NCBI GenBank assembly: GCA_964016875.1
Contig: OZ024724.1
Coordinates: forward strand, 20,692,200-20,756,199
Source of the DNA: Fallopia convolvulus
Lineage: Eukaryota; Streptophyta; Magnoliopsida; Caryophyllales; Polygonaceae
Direction: 5' to 3'
DNA: 64,000 bases
A model generated the notes under the pieces. That model saw only the letters and a program-made list of their open reading frames with translations. It was not told the DNA's origin and did no database searches. Of this stretch, positions 35,773 through 45,204 are shown one piece after another. The position numbers and the translations under genes are program-made. How positions within the stretch are numbered: position 1 is the stretch's first letter; the number at the start of each line of letters is the position of its first letter.

Positions 35773-37188
35773 TGATCGCTCGGGAATGCTAGGGTCTAGA
35801 GATACAATTTATAACCCGACCCCGTTGTAGCACGTGATGGGTGTCGAACGCTCGGGAAATCTACTCGATTGAGGTGCCTAGACACTAGAAAGCTGGAAAG
35901 TAGAACTTAAAACAAAGGAAAACAAAGAGAACAGTCGGGACCGACACAAGTGTCACGTCGGGCCCGATGTTGGCGACAAGAGGGAAGTCGGGACCGACGT
36001 AGAGCAAGTCGGGCCCGATGTAGCTGGGTTTTGTCGAACTCAAAGATTGAAAGTAGATCTTGGGCTTTTGGGTTCCTTCTCTAGTAGATTAAGGCTTTTC
36101 CACCCCAATTCAAGCAATAAGTGATGGTCGGAGTAGGATCGAGTGATTTCGCCCTCGTTCCAACCACTTCTACACATCGATCATTGGGGAAATCCCCTTC
36201 GAAGCAAGGTCTTGAGATGGACAAATGTTCACTTTCGCTACTTTGCCAATCACAAGCCTTGATTCCTTACTTTCATAAGGAATTGTAGCTCTATGTAGAG
36301 TCGGTTCCTAGATCAAGCACTCAAGGCTATGGAATTGGGGTTTCTAGCCCAACCTAGCTAGAGTTTTCCCCCATAACCCAAGATCAAGGAGATCTACTCC
36401 ATATGGCAAACAAAGAAAGCGAACAAATCACAAAGCAAAGCAATCAACATCATCAATCTCAAACCAAAGCCAAATTTCATTCACAAATCAAAAGCAATCC
36501 ACAAACTCCAATCAAAGGTTTCCAAATCCACAAAATCAAAACAAGGCAAAGCTAATCTATCAACCAAACCTATCAAATCTCCTAGCAAACTCCTCTCCTA
36601 GGCCGATTCCCTCTCTTCTCCTTCTCCTCTCCTTCCTCCTTGCTCTCCAAGTATCCTCTTGAGAGTTTTTGAGGGTTGGTTCCTTCTAAGTGTGGGGGAA
36701 CCTCCTCCAATTAGAAGACAAGAGAGCCTTTATAGATGAGGGGCAAAAGTGGTAGTTTAAAATTTCGTGCCTTGGAGCCCAAGCAGTCAGCGACCGACTC
36801 GGATCGACACGGAGCAACCTCGGTCCCGACTTACTGGGCAAGTCGGTCCGAGGTTGGAAAAATCATCTCGGGTCCGGCGTTGGTTCGAACTCGATCCGGA
36901 CCTCGTTCCACCTTCTTCTTGTTGGCTTTTCTCTTGTTCTTCTTCATGGCTTGCTCCTCTCTTTCCCTCTTAAGCTCGGGCCTTGCTCCATGTTCCGATT
37001 CTCCTTCAAAACGACCCTTGATCCATGCCAAAACACCTACAAAACACATAAAACGCGCATAGTCTCCGAATCTCATAGAAATACGGGAACTAAGCTAAAA
37101 AGGAACAAAACACACAAGAAAAGGGGAAAAAGAAACATATTTACAAAGGAAATCATATATAAAAACACCACCAAATAAAGAGACATCA
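35773..37188 (-). repeat. 5' LTR of element IV
   Basis: 1416 bp. The plus-strand ends are TGATCGCTCGGG (35773) and GAGACATCA (37188). It is full length, with motif sets of the element's GC-rich family at 35937-36027 and 36790-36855. Small ORFs here are not supported. Confidence 0.85.
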
Positions 37189-37803
37189 GCTATGCCAACC
37201 AATTTCACTAATTTGAGTTGTCCTCAACGAAGCCATGCCAACTAGTTCCCTAATTTGGAACGGGTCATGTATCCGAGTTGTACCCAGCACCGCCCGACAA
37301 CTACCAACTCCGCTGAATCACTGGGCAACAATTCCTTAATTTAAAAACAAGAAACCACACACATTAAGATCCTAATTAACATTGGTGTTCATCCATGGAG
37401 AGGGTTGGTGTACAGTGAGTTTGACAACATGAAAATAGATTTTTCATTTAGATTATTATGGGGCTTTTTAATGAAAAAGGGGGTTTTAATGAAGATAATT
37501 AACGAAAAAGTAAATTGCGGTAGCAATTGGGTGGTTGATTGATAGTGTTTTAAATTTATGGGTGGTTTTAAGTAAATTTCATTTTTAAGGGTGGTTTGGT
37601 GCATAAGCCTATATTTAGAGGGTGGTTTTGTGAAATTTACCCTAATCAATTTGCAATTTAACGTCATTCAGTAGTGTTATCTCACAGTACGTAGTGGCTG
37701 ACATCCTAATAGGTCGACCAGTCTAATTAGGATTATCACGCAAGTCCATTTTTTTAATAGGATTACAATTTAACGATATTCAATAGCGTACGTTACGCTA
37801 CAT
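37189..37803. other. Sequence between element IV and LINE 1
   Basis: AT-rich and noncoding. Three spaced GGGTGGTTT words at about 37525-37630 suggest an old interspersed repeat. Nothing else was recognised. Confidence 0.4.
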
Positions 37804-39945
37804 TGTGGTGTGGTGTTTTGAGTGTTAGGAGGGGTGTGTTTGTCTCATATTGTCTTTGTGGACGACCTTATTTTGTTCGAGAAACCTCTCCGGATCAAGC
37901 TAATGTTCAGGACGTGTCTCGACCAGTTTTGTCGCCTCCCCGGGGAAAAAGTGAATTATGATACAAGTATCATGCTTTTTGCCCGATCGGTGCCTCAATG
38001 CGTGAAGTCCTTGACTACTTGGATAATCTCGATTTCGATTGTTGAGGATTTTGACACCTACCTGGGTGTGTTGGTGGCATGCGGGCGAATGTCAACAAGT
38101 AGGTATGACTATATTTTGGAGAAGATTACAGCTCGGCTCCAAAGTTGGCAGGCGCGGACCCTATCCTCTGCGGGCTGGGTTACCTTGGCTAATTTGGTTC
38201 TCGCAAGCATTCCCATATACACCATGCAAGCGATGTTTGTTCCGCGGTCAGTTTACTACAAAATTGATTAAAAAAAGAAGGGATTTTGTATGGGGTTCCA
38301 CTCCTGAAGCACGGAAGGTCCACCTCTTATCTTGGGAGAAAATCACCATGGCCAAGAAGAGAGGGGGCCTAGGATTACATACCATGAGACAAAAAACGCG
38401 ATTGTTCTGGCCAAAGTGGGTTGGCACACCCTCCAAGAGCCGACTTCAATATGGAGCAAGGTCATTCGTGGTAAATACTGCGTGGGCAGGTTTAACATGG
38501 ATATGTTTGTACCACAACCTCGTAGTTCTAATATTTGGCGAGATCTGGTTCATGGAGCTCTTGTGCTATGTAAAGGCTTGTCCATGTCGGTTGGTAATGG
38601 TACTAGTACCTTCTTTTGGATTCAGCCTTGGCTGGTGGAGCACCCACTTACCGGCGTCATGCTACAGCCGGTCCCAGAATCCATGCTAAGCATGACCGTT
38701 GCATAATGTTGGGTTGGTGATGATTGGGATTGGCTTTTACTGACGTCGTTCCTTCCATCCATATTTCTCTCCAGCACGAGTTCCATATCCTTGGTCACGG
38801 ACCATTCGGCTCAAGATACCTTCTTTTGGCACCACAAAAAGTCTGGCATGTTCTCTAATCGCTCTGCCCAGTCCTTGACCAAGCAGAATAATATGCCCTC
38901 GATGGATAATATCTGGAATGCTATTTGGAAGTGCCCCACTCAGCAGATGGCCCACCATTTCCTGTATCTAGTCTGCCACAACAACATTATGTGTAATTTC
39001 ACCTGGAAAAGGAGGCACCTTACATCGTCCTCTGCTTGCCCGAGATGCTCAAACTTGGAGATGGGCATGCATGCACTACATGATTGCCCGGTGATTCACT
39101 ACATGTGGAGGGCTTCAGGAGGTCACAATCTCAATCCCTCCTTTTTCTCAACCCATGATATGTGTTTGTCGATTCTGGAGAATATCAAGAAAGCCAATGG
39201 TTGGAGCACTATGTTTTCCACAATGACCCGTCATACTTGGAAAATACGAAACAAGTTGACGTTTGAAGGAGTGGATGAGCATTCTCGGTTGTCCTTTATT
39301 GTGCTCTCTGTCGCCCAAGCTTATAGTGAAGCACAAAGGAAGTTTGCTCGTGTTTTAGTGACCCCTGATCCTAGGCAGAGTCGGACGTCCTTTTGGAAAC
39401 CTTAATACCTAGGGGTGGATAACGCTCAACACTGATGGGGTCTTTAAAGGAAATCCTGGTGATGGTGGAGGAGGCATGTTTCGTGACTTTTGGGGTGCTT
39501 TTCTACATGCCTACACGTTCAAGTGTTGAATGTGTGAAGCCATTACTTTTGAATTGTGGGCTGTTTTACATGGGCTGAGACTTGCCAAATATCTGAACAT
39601 CACTCATCTTGTGGTGTAAATTGATGCCTTGCAGGGCGCAATCTTCTAAGTTCTTCTACGTCGACGTCTCACCAGGACTTCTACTTGATTGAAAGATGCA
39701 GGAAGCTGATGCAAACCAAGTTCGTTGAAGCCAAGATCCTCAATATTAATAGGGAAGCCAACACCACAACAAACAACCTTACCAATTGGGCTATAACTCT
39801 TAGTGAAGCTTATGTTACATATAGTACCATTTATAATGTTATTTCACTTGCTATTAGTTTTGATGTAACTTCTCTTTAGAGGTTAACTCTCAGTCTTAAT
39901 TTAATATTCGTAGGGACTTAGTCCCTTTTTCCAACAAAAAAAATC
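37804..39945 (+). pseudogene. LINE 1: 5'-truncated L1-like retrotransposon
   Basis: Begins inside RT (SHIVFVDDLILFE, the FVDD catalytic box) and continues through the RT thumb. A zinc-binding RT domain follows (CNFTWKRRHL, CPRCSNLEMGMHALHDCP, about 38990-39090), then an RNase H-like C-terminal region with several stops. Frames change at about 38270 and 38690. It ends with the plant LINE-type tail (GGGACTTAGTCCC, then CCAACAAAAAAAA) near 39945. No matching target-site duplication was found at the left end. Confidence 0.8.
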
Positions 39946-39994
39946 TCAAATCGGATTAAAATATTTTATCTTAATATTTTTTAATATTATGCTA

Positions 39995-40462
39995 TATAAA
40001 AAGGTTAAGATTTTTTTTTGAATAGGTAAAAATTAGGCAAACTAAGTCGGCCTAGGGCATCCTTTCGGATGAGGGTTAAGACCCTTTCATGGTTAAAAAT
40101 CTGATTGATGCTACAAATATGGTGTAGTTTTGCAATCAAATCTGCCATAGAATAGCATTCTCGAGATACATGTTTGGTAATGGCCACCTCGAAGGATTGC
40201 AACATGACTAGAATGTCTGCAATTAACATGTTAATTGTCCAGGGACTGACCGACTGCCCTTAAGTGCATTGATTACAATCATACTGTCGCCTTCAAGTTC
40301 TATGTACCGAAGATTCCTCCTATGAGCGTATTGTATAGCCTCAAATAATCACATGACTTCTGCTTGTTCCACGGTCTACTAGTCGTTTTTCTTTACATTC
40401 ATGCTTATAACGTTCCCGAATTGGTTTCTAACATACACAGTTGTTGTTATAAAAAGGTTAAG
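39995..40462 (-). mobile_element. LINE 2: short 3' LINE fragment with 15-bp target-site duplication
   Basis: TATAAAAAGGTTAAG occurs at 39995-40009 and 40448-40462. Between them (40010-40447) is a minus-strand LINE end. A poly-T (poly-A on the element strand) lies at 40011-40019, followed by a C-terminal RNase H-like frame (CYSMADLIAKLHHIC, 40005-40229). The insert is about 440 bp, strongly 5'-truncated. Confidence 0.85.
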
Positions 40463-40623
40463 GCTAGTCGTATGAAAATAGAGCGCCAAAAAAAAGGAAA
40501 TACCGAAAACATTGAAAGCGCGGGAAGATGCGTGAAGGACAAGTCAAAGCACGGAGAAGACAAGAAAAGGGGCTGAGGTGTTGCCACGTAGCACCTCGCT
40601 CACCCGCACACAATCGAGTCGAG

Positions 40624-40869
40624 TTATATAATAACCAAATCCCTAGCACCTCTTCTCCTCCTTTATCTCGCTTCTCGCCTTGATGCTCTCTCGTCTCACA
40701 CCGCTCCACCTTATCCGGCTCAATTCCAGGTTATTCTTACTCAATTCGCCGCAAATCGGAGATTTAGGGGGTCCGTAACTCTGCTAATTACTGAATATTG
40801 ATTTTCCTTGACTTGGGCTGTTGATCGTCAACTTTCATTTCTTTTGTTGATGCAGGTGAAAAGTGTAAG
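40624..40869 (+). promoter_or_regulatory. Core promoter and 5' leader of the NTF2-like gene
   Basis: A TATA box (TTATATAAT, 40624-40632) is followed by a pyrimidine-rich leader. A likely 5'-UTR intron runs from GTTATT at about 40731 to TTGATGCAG at about 40857. The upstream boundary is the LINE 2 insertion about 160 bp away. Confidence 0.55.
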
Positions 40870-42599
40870 ATGGATCAACCGAGCGAGGATCGCTCGGAAG
40901 GACGCTCCGATTTCAATGCCTCCAACGGCTCCAAACGTTTCGCTGATGAAATTCTTCCTCATATTCTCAATCTGTGAGTATCTCTCCAAGTGGCTTTTGC
41001 CTTTAAATTAAGTTGGAGAAAGTTCTGTGCAAAGTAACCTGTACTCCTGGCCTGGGAGTTTTGTATAGTTTACCTATTTACTTATGTACAACCATCTATT
41101 CCCAGTTCGTTACGATTCTTGAAAACTGTCAGTATTTGTCTTTTTTCATAGTGGATTTCAAGATTTTGATATGTTAACTCTCAATGGATTTGTATTAGGT
41201 ATGCATCGCGAGCTACTTCTCGAGATTTTGAAATATACGCTCCAGATGCAACCTTTGAAGATCCACTTATGTGTGCTCGCGGGTATGCATCATCAGTAAC
41301 TATTTCATGTTATGTTGCCATGTAAAACTGTTGCTGTCTGCATTTATCATCCATGCTCTAAATAGTACAACCCAATATGCAGTTGTAACATTTGTGATAA
41401 GTAGTCTGCAACTTCTTGTCCTTATATTTCCTATATGCTTCGAAATGCAAAAGGTGGTGTTATTTCCTTTATGGGGTTCTGTATTTCTATTACTTTGTGC
41501 AGTCTCAGCTTGTAATGCTGTTTTGTATTTCATTACAGGGTGAAGCAGACCAAGTCTGCCTTTTATTCTCTTAAGGTTATGCTTGTTTATATCTCTGCTT
41601 TCTTTGATTTTGAATAAAAATAAATTATTTTTGCTTTGAATGGGCCATGTTTACTAATTGGATGAATTTACCTTAGATGTCCCAGTGTATATCTAGCAGC
41701 TTACTTTACACATGCCTTAGAGTTCAGTTCTTGCTTGAAAAGCTTATTGTTTCTCAATTGTTCTCCTAAGCTTTTATCCTTTGGTGCTACTAATCCTGAC
41801 AAATAGAAATCATATCTTAAACTAATCTTGGGTTAAAGTGAATAGTTTGGTCCTTAAGGTTTATGGCCCGTGGGAATATCTATCCTTTCTTTTGTTCTTG
41901 TAAAATCGGAGAACCAAACTTGCAAGACATGCAAATTGTGTTAAGGGGAAGTTATGGGCTCTATAAAAGATGCAAGTAATCCTTCATTTTTGCCTTGAAA
42001 AGTTTTCCAAGGTCTAATAATATAGACATTTTGATTCCTTACAGGTCTTTAGTGAGTCAAGGATCGTGGAATATGACATCAAAGAAAATGTACTCTCACC
42101 GGGAAAGCACGAGGTAATAAACTCCTGCTCATGCATCTATCCAGAAAATTACTCTTTTACTTCATGCAACTATGTACTGATAATCGAGTACATGATCACT
42201 ACTTTCTATCCTTCCATCTACTTGAGAGAATCAGCTTCTTCACGTTATGTTGCGTAGATATTGATTGATAACAAGCAATACTACAAGTTCATGGGAAGAG
42301 GCATTGACATGATTTCACTCATCAAGCTTGACATTGAAGGAGGAAAAGTCGTGCGCCATGAAGACAGGTAATTTGGGAAGTGCAGCCTCTTTACGTACAG
42401 TATCAGACTATCAGTACAGATGGAAACACGTTCATTAATATGCAATGTGATTAATATGCACAGGTGGGACAAGAAACCTCTTCTCAACCGAGAAACTGGG
42501 AAGCTGCCTTTGGTGGGGCGCACCGTTGAAATTGCTCGGAGAGGCTCCATGTTTGTTACTCATCTACTCATGGGGTTTGGGAAAGACCCGAATCCGTAA
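40870..42599 (+). CDS. NTF2-like (DUF2358-like) small protein, six exons
   Basis: Exons 40870-40973, 41199-41282, 41539-41575, 42045-42113, 42258-42367 and 42464-42599 join in frame to 179 residues. All introns are GT-AG. The N-terminus (MDQPSEDRSEGRS) is polar with no clear targeting signal. The following FADEILPHILNL, then DFEIYAPDATFEDPL and GVKQTKSAFYSLKVF, have the helix-strand layout of the NTF2-like fold. Plant DUF2358 proteins of about this length are the closest family I recall. The C-terminal half holds WDKKPLLNRETGKLPLVG. Function is unknown. All splice phases agree and no stop interrupts it, so it looks like a live gene. It lies between two LINE fragments. Confidence 0.75.
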
Positions 42600-42959
42600 A
42601 GTTGCATCTACGTCTAGAAACTTGTATGCTCTGGTTTTTAAACACTATTTTGGGGATAAAAAAGACTTCTTTTATGTAAAGAAATTTCACTGCTTTTAGG
42701 ATATGGACCCAAAAGTATTCTGTGAATTCATAGATTTTTTTTTATTTGTGTAGGATTGGGCTTTTCTGTGAGAAAATTACATTTGGATGCCAAACAACAT
42801 AATATTTGTGTATCATCATATCATATTAAAATCTCTTGTTCATGTTTACATCTGTTGTCATTTTTCTTTTTCAAAGATTGTCTTAACAAATAACAACTAA
42901 CTAGGTGAGAGTACATTTACAATTTGAAAAAAATGTGATGCAACATGGCGCTATGATTC
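42600..42959. other. 3' flank of the NTF2-like gene
   Basis: AT-rich sequence with likely 3' UTR near 42600-42730. No ORF and no recognised repeat up to LINE 3. Confidence 0.4.
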
Positions 42960-43963
42960 ACTAGGATCGCATATGTTCAAACTGGTAATGAAAACCCAAC
43001 TACTAAAAAGAAAGATAAAAGTTTGGAATAAAACGACATTTGGTAATGTTTTTAGACAAATCAAAGAGGTCGATGACAAACTAATACAGCTACAAGCTAG
43101 TTTACGTCGAAGAGATAGACATGCTCATATTCAAAAGCAAAGTCGACTTTTAAAACATGTCGAAGCGATAGACATACTCATATTCAAAAGCAAAGTCGAC
43201 TTTTACAAGAGAGAGAAAGATTGATCCAATTCCATAAAATTTATTGGACTCATCGCGCTAAAAGTAAGCATGTTAGATTGACTGATTCCAATACGGCTTA
43301 TTTTTATCGAACTGCTACATGTGGACGAAACAAAAAATGGAAAAAAAATGATACACATCGATGAGGGAACTGTGATAATGGGAGAGGATAACATACGTAA
43401 AAATATTCATAACGAATATAGGAAGAGGTTTATGAAAACTACAAGTGGTATCTCGCCTCAAAACCAACACCTAAATCTCATTTCTCCATAAATAACTCAA
43501 GAAGACAACAATCTCTTAACTAAGCCAATTATTAATGAACAAAATTAAGTAAGTAGTCTTTGCTATTGGAAAGAACAAGTCTCCAAGACTTGACGAGATG
43601 GCAACTGAATTTTACCAAAAATACTAGCATGTGGTTGGTCCTTCGGTCATTAAAGCTTATGTTCAATAATATATAAGGTAATGGCCCATTAGCTTATGTT
43701 CAATAATATAACTTTAATTCCAAAAACTAAGAACCCTTCCTCCACAAACCATGTCTGGCCCATTAGCTTATGTTCAATAATATATAAGGTAATGGCAAAA
43801 ATAATAATTGAGAGACTCAAAGTGATGCTGTTAAAACTTATAAATACTCTCCAAGGAGCTATCGTATTCAATAGAGCGATTCAAGACAACGTTTTGATAG
43901 CACATGAGATTTTCCATTCCTTCAAGCAGAGAAAAATGAAACAAGACTGGATGGCAAGGAGCT
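42960..43963 (+). pseudogene. LINE 3, left part (RT N-terminal region)
   Basis: 42973-43224 resembles the segment just before RT in plant LINEs (KIKVWNKTTFGNVFRQI). 43689-43960 carries RT motifs (ITLIPKTKNPSS, WPISLCSIIYKVMAK, GAIVFNRAIQDNVL). It contains stops and local duplications. At about 43960 the frame breaks off at the LTR of element VI. The C-terminal part reappears at 48530. Confidence 0.7.
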
Positions 43964-44469
43964 ATCCTCTTCCGCTCCACATCGTATCTTCTTACCTAAA
44001 ACCTGCAAAACAATGGTCATAGGGCCCTGAGACCCTCTATTCCACCTCCGATGGCTAAGTCAAAAGAGCGAACTATCGTATCAAGCGTCAAGGTACAACG
44101 AGAAAGCGATGAATCCCTGAAAAGTTGAGCTAAGCGAGTATTAGCCTGTTCAAGTTTTCTGAATACACCGAGGTGCGCATGTGGCTCACCCTACACGCCT
44201 AGGGCGTGTATGGAAGAAGGAGATCAGGGGGTCTACTTTCTATATCTCATAGCGCTACTCAGATTGCTTAGAGCCCAAGCTAGGAATATCCCCCATTCTC
44301 CGAGTTTAATTCCATCATATTTGAAAGATAAAATCTTCCATTAAGTTGCACAACTACCATATCTTTAATAATAGGAAAATAAATAAAGATAATAAATACG
44401 CAATAATTTAAGAAATACCTTTGATAGTGAAAATAACTATGGTAACTATGTTTGTTATACCCGCTCACA
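43964..44469 (-). repeat. 3' LTR of element VI, end missing
   Basis: Corresponds to 48014-48529 of the right copy, ending CGCTCACA at 44469. It contains the hairpin TACACGCC/GGCGTGTA (44201-44219), also present in the other copy. It lacks the first ~50 bp (TGTTAGTGC end). Confidence 0.8.
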
Positions 44470-44745
44470 AATGCTCCACCTACACCGCCTTATATGTTTT
44501 ACCATATACTGTGACGTAGGATACAGAGGTGTACTAATCGAAGTGGCCATATGGATTAGCGATTGAAGTCCCCTAACGTGCATGCGTGCGTGCATGCGAG
44601 TTTGTCCATGAGCGAATATCATGGGGCGTGTACTCTCTTTTCGAGTCGTGTCATTTGCCTAGGACTAAGGTAGAATCTTTAGAACAAACAAAACATACTA
44701 TGGAGAATAGAACGTTTATGTTTAAAAAGTGTCTGGCTAGACCTT

Positions 44746-45204
44746 TTATTTAAGAAAACAAAAAGATGTATGTTCTAACAATTCTAGGTTTAGCTTAATA
44801 TCCATGCAAAGGAGCCTAAAACAAGAGACCAACTGTCGGCGATTCCGCAGTCGCGGCTCAAAAAAGTCGCGGGCGAGGTTGACAGTTCCGCGGCCGCGAT
44901 CGACAATTCCGCGGCCACGGTTTTCCCTTTTAAGGAAAAATCTTTTCAAATGAGCGAGATTCCAAATATGGGGGGATATCTCCTCCGTCGAGACTTTTTT
45001 AACTAATATGCTCTCCGACCTTGCGTTGTATAGTGGCAACGTCCCGAAAATCCTCGGCGAAGACAAGGTGGTCGGAAAGATCGCGACGATTATTTTATTG
45101 GTTTTCTCGAGACACTTTTCACATGAAAGGCCACCAATATTTTTGCAAACGAGCTCGGAGTTCCGAACTGCAATCTTCGACTGGCATTTCGTATATGTTT
45201 TCAC
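44746..45204 (-). pseudogene. Possible pol C-terminal remnant of element VI
   Basis: A minus-strand frame includes ISPHIWNLAHLKRFF, which resembles the WN-x-x-LKKYY end of Tat-type integrases, followed by RGRG-rich heptad-like repeats. The rest is not recognised. Assignment rests on one short match and position near the 3' LTR. Confidence 0.35.

Larger units (their letters stand above)
26974..37188 (-). mobile_element. Element IV: Athila-like retrotransposon lacking RT and integrase
   Basis: A minus-strand element with a full 5' LTR (35773-37188), a primer binding site, gag, protease and a downstream Athila-type ORF, then 3' noncoding region and a 3' LTR cut by element III. No RT, RNase H or integrase motif was found between the protease ORF and the downstream ORF, a gap of only 1.3 kb. 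It therefore looks non-autonomous. Two partial LTR copies share about 784 bp with roughly 14 differences by eye. Confidence 0.8.
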
